This document shows, one piece after another, positions 33,296-41,506 of a stretch of DNA of 64,000 nucleotides (within the stretch, counting starts at the first letter, position 1; each line of letters opens with the position of its first letter). The notes beneath the pieces are model-generated. The model was not told the origin of the DNA. It worked only from the letters and a program-made list of their open reading frames with translations, and searched no databases. Made by a program: the position numbers and the translations under genes. Origin of the DNA: VXPQ01 sp965232485 (lineage in GTDB: Bacteria > Bacteroidota > Rhodothermia > Rhodothermales > VXPQ01); the NCBI GenBank assembly GCA_965232485.1, contig OZ246975.1, forward strand, positions 2,914,001 to 2,978,000. Reading direction: 5' to 3'.

Positions 33296-34897
33296 ATGCC
33301 TTTTCTATTTCCAGATAAACCAACGAGTCTGCCGACAAGTAGACTGATCGGTCTACCTGCGGCCATGCTGGTTGGCGCTTTGGCTATTGCGGGGTCCGTT
33401 TCCGCCCAGCCCGTCGAGCGTCCCAATATCGTGTTTATCTTTTCGGACGACCATGCGACGCAGGCGCTCGGCGCGTACGGAGGGCCGCTCGCGGCGCTCG
33501 ACCCCACGCCCAATCTGGACCGGCTTGCGGACGAAGGGATGCTGTTTCGGAACGCCTTCGTCACGAATTCCATTTGCGCGCCCAGCCGGGCGGTTATCCT
33601 GTCCGGCCTGCATAGCCATTTGAACGGCGTGGAAACGAATGCGTGGCGCGACAGCCTCGAAGCGTCCATTCCCGTTTTTCCGGAAATGCTTCGGCGGGGC
33701 GGCTACCGGACCGCCATCGTCGGAAAATGGCATCTGAAGAGCGAGCCGAGGGGATTCGACTACTGGGAAGTGCTTCCGGGCCAGGGAGATTATTACAACC
33801 CGGCGTTTCGGACGCAGGAAGGGGAGACGCGCTACGAAGGCTACGTCAGCGATATCGTAACGGACCGGGCCATCGAATGGCTCGAAAACGAACGCGACGA
33901 GGATGCGCCTTTCATGCTGATGTACCAGCACAAGGCCCCGCATCGCAACTGGCTCCCTGGCCCGACGCACCTGAACCGCTACGACGACGTGGAAATTCCC
34001 GCGCCGCGCTCCCTGTTCTACGATTATTCCGGCCTCTCGACGCCCGCCGTGCTCCAGGAGATGGAAATTTCCACGGACCTGCGTTGGGGATGGGACCTGA
34101 AATTGCCCCTGAATCCCGAACATCTCGACGAGGTCGCCGAGGGATACCACTGGATCGACCGATTTACTCCGGCCCAGCGGACCGCCTGGGAAGCAGCCTA
34201 CGGCCCGAAGAACGATACGTTCTACGAGCGGTACCGCGTGGGCGGATTGCAGGAACGCGACCTCGTTCGATGGAAATTCCAGCGGTACCTGAAGGATTAC
34301 CTGCGCACCGTCTATTCGATGGACGAAAACATCGGGCGCCTGCTGGACTACCTTGAAGAAGCCGGGCTGGCCGAAAACACCATCGTCGTCTACAACTCGG
34401 ATCAGGGGTTCTTCCTCGGCGAAAAAGGGTGGTACGACAAGCGGTGGATGTACGAGGAATCGTTCAAAACGCCGCTCATCGTGCGGTGGCCCGGCGTGGC
34501 GCCGCCCGGCTCCGAAAGCAAGGCCCTCGTGCAGAATCTCGATCTTGCGCAGACCCTGCTGGACATGGCGGGCGTGGAGCCGTCCTCGCCGATGCAGGGC
34601 CGCAGCCTCGCGCCGCTGCTGAAAGGCGAAACGCCTGAGGACTGGCGCGAATCCGTGTATTACCACTACTACGAGTTCCCGCAGCCCCATCATGTTCATC
34701 CGCACGAAGGAGTGCGTACGGCCCGCCACAAGTTGATTCATTACTATGCGCTGGACCAGTGGGAGCTGTTCGACCTGGAGACGGATCCGGAAGAATTGCA
34801 TAATGTATACGGAGATCCCGCCTATGCCGACGAGGCTGCGCAGCTGCGCGCCGAGCTGGTCCGCTTGAAGGAACGCTACGATGTGCCGGCTCCTTAA
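33296..34897 (+). CDS. type I sulfatase (secreted)
   Basis: A 533-residue sulfatase that removes sulfate esters from glycans or other substrates. The formylglycine signature is C94-A-P-S-R in NSICAPSRAVILSG (Cys codon 33575-33577), with metal-binding IVFIFSDDHATQALG and GKWHLKSEP. The N-terminus from ATG 33296 has a hydrophobic signal segment (AAMLVGALAIAGSVSAQ). An in-frame ATG at 33227 would add 23 residues. The Cys must be converted to formylglycine by a maturase not seen in the window. With the sialidase and DUF1080 proteins, it suggests growth on sulfated glycans. Confidence 0.9.
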   Translation: MPFLFPDKPTSLPTSRLIGLPAAMLVGALAIAGSVSAQPVERPNIVFIFSDDHATQALGAYGGPLAALDPTPNLDRLADEGMLFRNAFVTNSICAPSRAVILSGLHSHLNGVETNAWRDSLEASIPVFPEMLRRGGYRTAIVGKWHLKSEPRGFDYWEVLPGQGDYYNPAFRTQEGETRYEGYVSDIVTDRAIEWLENERDEDAPFMLMYQHKAPHRNWLPGPTHLNRYDDVEIPAPRSLFYDYSGLSTPAVLQEMEISTDLRWGWDLKLPLNPEHLDEVAEGYHWIDRFTPAQRTAWEAAYGPKNDTFYERYRVGGLQERDLVRWKFQRYLKDYLRTVYSMDENIGRLLDYLEEAGLAENTIVVYNSDQGFFLGEKGWYDKRWMYEESFKTPLIVRWPGVAPPGSESKALVQNLDLAQTLLDMAGVEPSSPMQGRSLAPLLKGETPEDWRESVYYHYYEFPQPHHVHPHEGVRTARHKLIHYYALDQWELFDLETDPEELHNVYGDPAYADEAAQLRAELVRLKERYDVPAP

Positions 34898-34939
34898 GGA
34901 AAACGTTTCCCGGATGCGGAATCTGACTATCGAATAGAC

Positions 34940-36532
34940 ATGACGCTACACGGCAAACATCTTATTGCAGGTCGGACGACCGGCGAGGCTACGGAAGACT
35001 TCCGGGCTTGGGATCCGGCGCAGGGCGCCGCGCTCGATCCGGCGTTTTGCGAGGCGAGCGCCGCCGACATTGACGCAGCCGCCAAGGCGGCCGAAGCCGT
35101 TTTCGAGGTCTATGCGGCTACGGAACCGGCCCGTCGGGCGGATTTTATAGAGCGCATTGCCTCGGAGATCGAGGATCTTGGCGAGACGCTGGTCGAACGG
35201 GCTTGCCGGGAATCGGGCCTTCCGCCCGGCCGGATTCGGGGCGAACGGGGCCGGACCGTATATCAGCTCAGGCTTTTCGCAGCAGCAGTCCGGGAAGGAT
35301 CGTGGGTGGACGCCCGCATCGAACGGGCCATCCCGGATCGTACGCCCGCCCCGAAACCCGATTTGCGCCGCATGCATGTGCCCCTTGGGCCCGTGGCCGT
35401 GTTCGGGGCCAGCAATTTTCCGCTGGCGTATTCCGTGGCGGGCGGGGATACGGCTTCGGCGCTGGCCGCCGGTTGTCCGGTGATCTGCAAGGCGCATCCC
35501 GCGCATCCCGGCACGTCCGAGATGGTGGCCCGCGCTATTCTTCGCGCCGCCGAGGCGGAAAAGGCGCCCGACGGCGTGTTTTCGTTGGTGCATGGCCAAG
35601 GGCGCGAGGTCGGACTGGGACTGGTGCGGCATCCGCTGGTGCAGGCGGTGGGCTTCACCGGATCGCTTCAGGGAGGACGCGCCCTGTTCGACGCCGCCGC
35701 GGCCCGCCCCGTCCCGATTCCGGTGTACGCCGAGATGGGAAGCGTCAATCCAGTGTTCATTCTGCCGTCCGCGCTGGAGAAAGGGTCGGAGGCGCTGGCC
35801 GAAAAACTGGCCGGGTCGATTTTGCTGGGCGTCGGGCAGTTCTGCACGAATCCGGGGCTGGCGTTCGGGGTGGCGGGCGAGGCCATGGAGACCTTCGTGC
35901 AGGCGTTGGGCGAGCATATTCGCCGGGGCGAACCCGCCACGATGCTTCACCGGGGCATACGCGACCGATTTTGCGCCGGAACGGACCGGCTGGCGGCGGC
36001 GCAAGGCGTTCGTCGCGTGGCGGTTGCGGAACGGGAGGCGGACCCGGCGCGCACGGAAGCCGGGGGCGCGTTGTTCAGGACAGACGTACGCACGTTTCTG
36101 GCGAACGATATGCTCTCCGAAGAGGTTTTCGGGCCGTCCAGCCTGGTCGTGGTTGCGCAGGACTTTGCGGAACTCGAACAGGTTGCACGCCGCCTGAAAG
36201 GACAACTCACCGCCTCGATTCACGGCGATGCGGAAGAGATTGCCCGCCATGACAGCCTTGTTCGCGCATTGCGGCGCGCGGCGGGCCGGTTCATTTTCAA
36301 TGGATTTCCGACAGGAGTCGAGGTGTGCTCGGCCATGCACCACGGCGGCCCTTACCCCGCCGCGACCGACGTGCGCACGGGCGCCGTGGGGGACGCCGCG
36401 ATGCTGCGATTCGTCCGGCCCGCGGCCTGGCAGGATTTTCCGTCTTCCCTGTTGCCTGCGGAATTGCGGGACCGCAACGAGCGCGGCGTCCGGCGCCTGG
36501 CGGACGGAAAATATTCGAGGGAGGATGTGTAG
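34940..36532 (+). CDS. aldehyde dehydrogenase, alpha-ketoglutarate-semialdehyde type
   Basis: A 530-residue NAD(P)-dependent aldehyde dehydrogenase. General-base Glu in PVYAEMGSVNPVFILPS and catalytic Cys in GVGQFCTNPGLAF are present; GPVAVFGASNFPLAYSVAGG lines the cofactor site. The C-terminal MHHGGPYPAATD motif is typical of 2,5-dioxovalerate (alpha-ketoglutaric semialdehyde) dehydrogenases of pentose and hexuronate oxidation. That would feed sugar acids into 2-oxoglutarate. It follows the sulfatase by 42 nt. Confidence 0.87.
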   Translation: MTLHGKHLIAGRTTGEATEDFRAWDPAQGAALDPAFCEASAADIDAAAKAAEAVFEVYAATEPARRADFIERIASEIEDLGETLVERACRESGLPPGRIRGERGRTVYQLRLFAAAVREGSWVDARIERAIPDRTPAPKPDLRRMHVPLGPVAVFGASNFPLAYSVAGGDTASALAAGCPVICKAHPAHPGTSEMVARAILRAAEAEKAPDGVFSLVHGQGREVGLGLVRHPLVQAVGFTGSLQGGRALFDAAAARPVPIPVYAEMGSVNPVFILPSALEKGSEALAEKLAGSILLGVGQFCTNPGLAFGVAGEAMETFVQALGEHIRRGEPATMLHRGIRDRFCAGTDRLAAAQGVRRVAVAEREADPARTEAGGALFRTDVRTFLANDMLSEEVFGPSSLVVVAQDFAELEQVARRLKGQLTASIHGDAEEIARHDSLVRALRRAAGRFIFNGFPTGVEVCSAMHHGGPYPAATDVRTGAVGDAAMLRFVRPAAWQDFPSSLLPAELRDRNERGVRRLADGKYSREDV

Positions 36533-36548
36533 CGAGGCGCACCGCGCC

Positions 36549-36571
36549 GCGATCCGTTTTTCCCGGATCGC
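36549..36571. terminator. hairpin between ALDH gene and tmRNA
   Basis: GCGATCCG (36549-36556) and CGGATCGC (36564-36571) form a perfect 8-bp stem with a 7-nt loop. No T-run follows on either strand, so it may be a bidirectional hairpin between two convergent transcripts rather than a classical terminator. Confidence 0.45.
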
Positions 36572-36594
36572 GCAAGGCGCCCGGCGCGCTGAAG

Positions 36595-36957
36595 TGGAGA
36601 TGGCGGGAGTCGAACCCGCGTCCGAATGGCCGTACCGACAAGCGTCTACGTGTGTAGTCGGTCTTTTCGTGCTCGCCTGCATCGAGAGCCGCCCGACAAA
36701 AGCCTGACGCAAGCAAAGGCTGATTATTCTGACTGCGACTTGTTCAGCCGGTACGAGTCGCAGCGGGTTCATCTGAGTCGATGCCCGAATGCGCGCCGAT
36801 GAACGAGCAGCGCATCGGACAGATGGGGCTTACGCCGCCATCGCGTACGAGTAATCGTTCGCAGTTACCAGTTCCCAGTCATATTAACGAGCTGGACTGA
36901 GGAGCTCGACACGCAACTTGCAGCGCGAATACCACCCGTCGAAACCATGTCATCCCC
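36595..36957 (-). ncRNA. ssrA: transfer-messenger RNA (tmRNA)
   Basis: A 363-nt tmRNA that rescues stalled ribosomes and tags the unfinished peptide. The 5' end GGGGATGACATGGTTTCGAC and the 3' tRNA-like end GGTTCGACTCCCGCCATCTC pair as a 7-bp acceptor stem (GGGGATG with CATCTCC, one G-U). CCA is not encoded. The tag frame at 36862-36830 reads GCG AAC GAT TAC TCG TAC GCG... and gives ANDYSYAMAA before a TAA. The pseudoknot region is present by length; I did not fold it. It is convergent with the ALDH gene and adjoins the CRISPR array on its 5' side. Confidence 0.95.
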
Positions 36958-37131
36958 ATAATGTGCAAAGAACAAAGCAACCTGGCGTGGTTGCCGGGGC
37001 TTCGGCTCGCCTTCGCCGTCCGTAGCGCCCGTCGCCCTGCGTTCAGGTAAATCAGGCAAAACGGCGCCGTACGAATCGGACGAGACGAAAAACCCCGCTT
37101 ACTTGTTTTACAACGGGAAAGCAAGCGAGTT

Positions 37132-37891
37132 TCCTGAAATTTCCTTTCCTGCCGAAGCAGGGGGAGATCTTCACAATTGGCCTGAGATGAATAGAGCAGT
37201 GGGGTTTCAATCCGCTCCCCCTACCGAAGCAGGGGGAGATCTCGCCTCGTCCGATACGTCGTCGCCCGCGTCAGCGTTTCAATCCGCTCCCCCTACCGAA
37301 GCAGGGGGAGATATCTATGCGCACGTCCGTCTGCGGCGGCGCCTCGTTGTTTCAATCCGCTCCCCCTACCGAAGCAGGGGGAGATATTCAGCGGGCCGTA
37401 TTTACGGTTGATAATATCTATGTTTCAATCCGCTCCCCCTACCGAAGCAGGGGGAGATCGTCTCTTGGATTCTTCGGCGTCGAAGGGCATAAGTTTCAAT
37501 CCGCTCCCCCTACCGAAGCAGGGGGAGATCGCCGCCGCGCTGCCGGCGGCGTAGCCGTCGTCGTGTTTCAATCCGCTCCCCCTACCGAAGCAGGGGGAGA
37601 TGTGCGCCGCATCTGATGGATAGTATACGGCATTGTTGTTTCAATCCGCTCCCCCTACCGAAGCAGGGGGAGATGCGTCGGGCGGCCCCTTCATCAGCGC
37701 GTCCGATCCGGTTTCAATCCGCTCCCCCTACCGAAGCAGGGGGAGATTGGCGCGGCACATTGCCCATCAGGCCATATTCGTAGTTTCAATCCGCTCCCCC
37801 TACCGAAGCAGGGGGAGATGACATAGCCATCCTCAAGCGCCGTGATCTGCTCACGTTTCAATCCGCTCCCCCTACCGAAGCAGGGGGAGAT
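37132..37891 (-). CRISPR. type I-C CRISPR array, 10 intact repeats plus one degenerate, 10 spacers
   Basis: Ten identical 37-nt repeats start at 37204, 37276, 37349, 37422, 37493, 37565, 37638, 37711, 37783 and 37855. On the plus strand they begin GTTTCAATCCGCTCCCCCTA and end GCAGGGGGAGAT; on the transcribed minus strand they end in the ATTGAAAC tag. A degenerate copy at 37132-37168 keeps only the last 21 or so bases and marks the leader-distal end. Spacers are 34-36 bp and all differ. The repeat stem CTCCCCCTGC closes on a UUCG tetraloop. Direction agrees with the cas genes, with the leader on the cas2 side. No spacer was matched to a target by eye. Confidence 0.97.
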
Positions 37892-38073
37892 GCTGGCGCG
37901 TTAACTTGTTGATTGCCAAGAAGGTTTCGGATACAAATGCGCGAACCTGTATAAGTACAGGGCAGGTGTATCTGCTTCAGGCCTGATTCGTTGCAGTAAT
38001 TTATTGGGTCGCATACGTTTACGGGTTGCGCGAATCCTCCGTCGAGAACTCCGTTGCTATACTTTCGCGGAAA
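37892..38073 (-). promoter_or_regulatory. CRISPR leader between cas2 and the array
   Basis: A 182-bp, relatively AT-rich segment between the cas2 stop and the first leader-proximal repeat (37855-37891). By position and array polarity it holds the array promoter and the spacer-integration signals. No reading frame is seen. Promoter hexamers are not called. Confidence 0.75.
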
Positions 38074-38364
38074 TCACAAGATCAGCGGATCGGTAAGATC
38101 TACAGGTTCCCCGACGCCATGATGCTCCACGTTTTGATGCGTGTCTTTTTTTAGGTGATAAAACCGCAGAGAATCTTCTTTCTGATCTATTTCTTCCAGC
38201 AATCGGTTCTTGAGGACAGCCCATTCAGTTCTTCCGACGTGGCATTCAAAAAGGGATTTTTGAACTCGAACGCCGTAATCTTCACAAACCCTGGCTACGC
38301 GCCGCAATCGTCGTTGTCCCCGTTTGTCGATTGTGGAAACATCATACGCTATCAGGATAAACAT
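38074..38364 (-). CDS. cas2: CRISPR-associated endonuclease Cas2
   Basis: A 96-residue Cas2, which dimerises between two Cas1 dimers in the spacer-integration complex. The N-terminal strand FILIAYDVSTIDKRGQRRLR carries the conserved Asp; VARVCEDYGVRVQKSLFECH follows as expected. Length is normal for type I-C. It is 4 nt downstream of cas1, last gene before the leader. Confidence 0.96.
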   Translation of the reverse strand: MFILIAYDVSTIDKRGQRRLRRVARVCEDYGVRVQKSLFECHVGRTEWAVLKNRLLEEIDQKEDSLRFYHLKKDTHQNVEHHGVGEPVDLTDPLIL

Positions 38365-38368
38365 GGCT

Positions 38369-39427
38369 TCATTTGGGAATAAAAGGGATGTATTCCGGTA
38401 TATCTCCGCGGAGATTCCGGGCTAACAATTTGGCCTGAATACCGAATATCTGCCCCCAGAGGATGGGTTTTTTGAATAGCGGGTGCTTTATCTCTATTTT
38501 CTTGCGTTCCTGATAGGCGCGGATGACCTCTTTTCTGCCTTGGTCAGTGAACTCCACGGCGCCGCCTTCCCGTTCGCGAAAGTGTTTGGGCGCGATCTGT
38601 CTGCGATTGATAAGGGTTAATACCAATCTTTCCGCCAGACACGGGCGAAATTCTTCCATTAAATCCAAGGCGCAGGCAGGTCGCCCTGCGCGTGTCGAAT
38701 GCAGCCATCCAACGTATGGATCCAACCCGGCGGTCGTCAACGCGGCTAAACAATCGTGGCGGACCAAGGCGTAAATAAAGGAAAGCAGACAGTTGGTTCG
38801 ATCCCGGGGAGGTCGCTGGGTGCGGACTGCAAAACGAAAATCGTTTCGTTGTTGTTTAAGCATATACTGAAATACAGAGAAATACGATCTGGCTCCCAAT
38901 CCTTCCAGGCCCCTGATCGGGTCGAGCGTTTCCCGAAGCCCAAATTTAGGAGAGCGGGGCGAGATATTGCCGAGTCGGCGGATTAGTTTCGCCAACTCGA
39001 TTGCCGCGTCTGATAATATAGCCCCGTCTGCATCGTCGGCTTCGCGAGAAGCTCGTAGTACGTTGGTGCGAGCATTTTGCATTTTTCCGGCTACGAACTG
39101 ACGTGCAAGGCGCGATGCTTCGTCAGGGTTGTCTGCGGCTGCGTATTGAGCCCGGCGCAACAAATAGCGAGTGTCTCCGCTTCCAAGGACTTGTGCGAGC
39201 AGGTAGCCATTTTCGGTGTGGTAATGCACAGCCACCTGATGATCCCAGCACAAGGCCATGGCGGGAGGCGTAACCACAACCTGCCCAAATGCGCAAATGC
39301 TTTCCAAATGGTGAATGGGCACAGTCAGACGGGTTTGCTTTGCGATCTCGATTCGTAGCGTCAAGTGATCCCTGTGCACTACGGTGCCGGGCGTAGTCAG
39401 GTAAAGGGTGTTCTGAATAATAGCCAT
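38369..39427 (-). CDS. cas1: CRISPR-associated endonuclease Cas1 (type I-C)
   Basis: A 352-residue Cas1 integrase that inserts new spacers. MAIIQNTLYLTTPGTVVHRD is the Cas1c N-terminus; the metal-binding core shows LLSFIYALVRHDCLAAL and LHSTRAGRPACALDLMEEFR, with the conserved His and Asp. Start at ATG 39427, 37 nt past the cas4 stop; the open frame to 39481 would overlap cas4. Complete, no damage seen. Confidence 0.96.
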   Translation of the reverse strand: MAIIQNTLYLTTPGTVVHRDHLTLRIEIAKQTRLTVPIHHLESICAFGQVVVTPPAMALCWDHQVAVHYHTENGYLLAQVLGSGDTRYLLRRAQYAAADNPDEASRLARQFVAGKMQNARTNVLRASREADDADGAILSDAAIELAKLIRRLGNISPRSPKFGLRETLDPIRGLEGLGARSYFSVFQYMLKQQRNDFRFAVRTQRPPRDRTNCLLSFIYALVRHDCLAALTTAGLDPYVGWLHSTRAGRPACALDLMEEFRPCLAERLVLTLINRRQIAPKHFREREGGAVEFTDQGRKEVIRAYQERKKIEIKHPLFKKPILWGQIFGIQAKLLARNLRGDIPEYIPFIPK

Positions 39428-39464
39428 GGCAATCGTGTCTTGTACTGAACATAATGGTTGGGGA

Positions 39465-40121
39465 TCACTCAACGATTTCAAAAATTTCCCGATGGATACG
39501 TTCCAGTTGGGGTGGGATACTGGTTATTTCTGGCAGGCAATGGTCAAAAAGCGAGCACTCGGAACATTGGGGCTTGTGGATGGCTTTGGGAACTATTTCC
39601 TCTTCGATAAGCCGGTGCAAGGCTTCAATGGCCTGTTCGGTGAGACGGCGCAGTTCTTCAGTAAATGTTACTTCCCGCCGGCGCTTGCTTTTAGCGTGGA
39701 AGATCGCCCCCTTTGGGATATCCAGTCCGAACATTTCTTCGAGACACAGGGCTTGGGCGCAAATCTGGGCATCGTCATTGTCGAATTTGCGACGTTTGCC
39801 CTTTTTAAACTCGACCGGGACCAACGAGCCGTCGGGATGGCGCTCGACGATGTCGCACTTACCGTTGATCCCAAGCCGGGTCGACCAGACGGGCAGGGCG
39901 CGCAGCAAGGTCACGCCTCGGACGGTTTCATAGCCAGGAAGGTCGATTTGCTGGTGAAGTTGCCTCCCGATCATCGTGTGTTCGTTATCGCTAAAAACGC
40001 CTTCGACGTGAATCAGGGCCGCTCGTCGTGGGCAATATAGGTACTGGTTGATAGCAGAGAGTGGAATGATTCGCTCTCTGCTATCGAACGGTCGAATCGG
40101 ATGGATAATCGATTCATTCAT
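39465..40121 (-). CDS. cas4: CRISPR-associated exonuclease Cas4
   Basis: A 218-residue RecB-like nuclease that trims prespacers and helps choose PAM orientation. An N-terminal Cys (YLYCPRRAAL) and three C-terminal Cys (CSECSLFDHC) form the Fe-S set. Nuclease motifs are the Asp in INGKCDIVERHPDGSLVPVE and the E-x-K in VEFKKGKR. Start ATG 40121 overlaps the end of cas7 by 8 bp; the frame to 40172 would overlap more. Confidence 0.95.
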   Translation of the reverse strand: MNESIIHPIRPFDSRERIIPLSAINQYLYCPRRAALIHVEGVFSDNEHTMIGRQLHQQIDLPGYETVRGVTLLRALPVWSTRLGINGKCDIVERHPDGSLVPVEFKKGKRRKFDNDDAQICAQALCLEEMFGLDIPKGAIFHAKSKRRREVTFTEELRRLTEQAIEALHRLIEEEIVPKAIHKPQCSECSLFDHCLPEITSIPPQLERIHREIFEIVE

Positions 40122-41067
40122 GACGCTTGTGCAGGCGAACGCCTCCGGGTAGATCGGCATTGTCCCACTCACAGCGAACCTTGTAATCGGCGAAGGATTC
40201 GGGAAATTTCACGCCGTCCTTCAGTTTCACTTCGATTCTCTCAAAGAGCTTGTGGGCATGGGCGCAGCCGAGACGAGCCTCACGTTTGTTTTGCTCGGCG
40301 TTGTTTTCATGTTGGGTACCGACGTGTTCAAAGTCGTAGATACCTCTCACCACCATTTCGCCGCGGGCAGCAGAGCGATCATGCTCGAACATGTGATTGA
40401 GCGCATCGAACAGGACTTCGAGGTCGGCATTGGTGAAACCAGTGCGCTCGGCGAAAGCAGGAGAGACGTATACCTTGGCTGCGTACAGGGCATAGGGCAC
40501 GATGTGTTTGTTACCCATCGTGCGTTCCTTCTCGGCATCCTCTTTTTTGGTGACAGCCAAGCGAGTGATGGATATCTCTAGTGGAGTAATGGGATGGTAC
40601 GACTGGCCGAAAGTGAATTGCACCGGGCCGCGCACTTGTCCCCAAGCAGAGCCCTTCATGATATCCTTGCCCGTAGAGAGTACGCCACCGAATGTCCTCA
40701 CGTCAAAAAACTCGCGACAGAGCCATTTCATGGTCGCTTCTTGCTTTTGGTCTTTTGAAGCACCCGATGCCAACCTGTCGCCGCTTTTTTCTATGCCGTT
40801 ATTGATCTCGTTGTTGAGTACGGCACCCTGCCTGATGAGCAGGTTGTAGCCATTACCATTGTCGCTGGTGCGCTCGGGCGGAAATGTTTCCACAAAATTG
40901 CGCACCTTGCGCTTGAGGCATACATCGGATACGATACCCCGATTGGTGTTGTGGTCTTGACGTGGCATGTTGCCTGCATCGGGATCGCCATTGGGATTTC
41001 CGTTGGTGACCTCGAAGAGCAGCAAAACGTCGTGTCGATTGGTGAGAATATCGTTCTTCAGGTTCAT
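40114..41067 (-). CDS. cas7: Cascade backbone protein Cas7c (Csd2)
   Basis: A 317-residue Cas7 of type I-C that forms the helical backbone along the crRNA. The N-terminus RHDVLLLFEVTNGNPNGDPD and MPRQDHNTNRGIVSDVCLKR are hallmarks of Csd2. Length fits the family. 25 nt after cas8c and overlapping cas4 by 8 bp, in the standard I-C order. Confidence 0.96.
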   Translation of the reverse strand: MNLKNDILTNRHDVLLLFEVTNGNPNGDPDAGNMPRQDHNTNRGIVSDVCLKRKVRNFVETFPPERTSDNGNGYNLLIRQGAVLNNEINNGIEKSGDRLASGASKDQKQEATMKWLCREFFDVRTFGGVLSTGKDIMKGSAWGQVRGPVQFTFGQSYHPITPLEISITRLAVTKKEDAEKERTMGNKHIVPYALYAAKVYVSPAFAERTGFTNADLEVLFDALNHMFEHDRSAARGEMVVRGIYDFEHVGTQHENNAEQNKREARLGCAHAHKLFERIEVKLKDGVKFPESFADYKVRCEWDNADLPGGVRLHKRHE

Positions 41068-41092
41068 CGCTGAGTGTCTTTATGTGAAAGGT

Positions 41093-41506
41093 TTATTGGT
41101 TACTTTCCCTTCTTGCCTTAGCTGTTTCGCGAGCGAGGCGATCAGCAGCTTTTTGCTGGTAAAATCCGAGAGCGAAACGCCCTTGCTCGTGTAAATTCAG
41201 CGTTCGGGGGAATGGATAGATTTTAGTTGACACTTCTTGAATAGCTTCATCCAAGAAACGGTCATGTCCTTTGTACTTATCGGACTTGCGGATATTGTTG
41301 AGATGGTGGCGGTTGAGCTTGAGGAGGAGAGGGAACACCGAGGCTGGCGAGGCCATAGCAGTGCCAAAATAACGCTCGGTGACTCCAGCCCCTTCGAGCT
41401 GATAACCATGTGCCTTCGCTTGGGCCTCGGCGAGTACAGCGAGTAACCGTCCGCATTGATAGGCGGCATCTTCCGCCTTTGCGTCCTGTTGTTCAGTAAC
41501 TTCCAT
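41093..41506 (-). CDS. cas11: predicted Cas11c small subunit from an internal start in cas8c
   Basis: Type I-C systems are known to make a small subunit (Cas11c) by internal initiation near the 3' end of cas8c. Here an in-frame ATG at 41506 (codon 478 of cas8c) is preceded by AAAGGA at a spacing of about 7-8 nt, one of the best ribosome-binding sites in a window where such sites are scarce. The product would be 137 residues, mostly helical (MEVTEQQDAKAEDAAYQCGR...), the right size for Cas11c. The existence of the start is an inference; the site itself is seen. Confidence 0.75.
   Translation of the reverse strand: MEVTEQQDAKAEDAAYQCGRLLAVLAEAQAKAHGYQLEGAGVTERYFGTAMASPASVFPLLLKLNRHHLNNIRKSDKYKGHDRFLDEAIQEVSTKIYPFPRTLNLHEQGRFALGFYQQKAADRLARETAKARRESNQ

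Noticed and set aside
36595..36620. Separate tRNA gene at 36595
   Set aside because: The T-arm-like GGTTCGACTCC and acceptor belong to the tmRNA 3' domain; the pairing 5' end is at 36957.
37103..37821. Open frames with repeated FQSAPPTEAGGD or VSIRSPYRSRGR across the CRISPR array
   Set aside because: They arise because repeat plus spacer is often near a multiple of three; they are translations of CRISPR repeats and not proteins.
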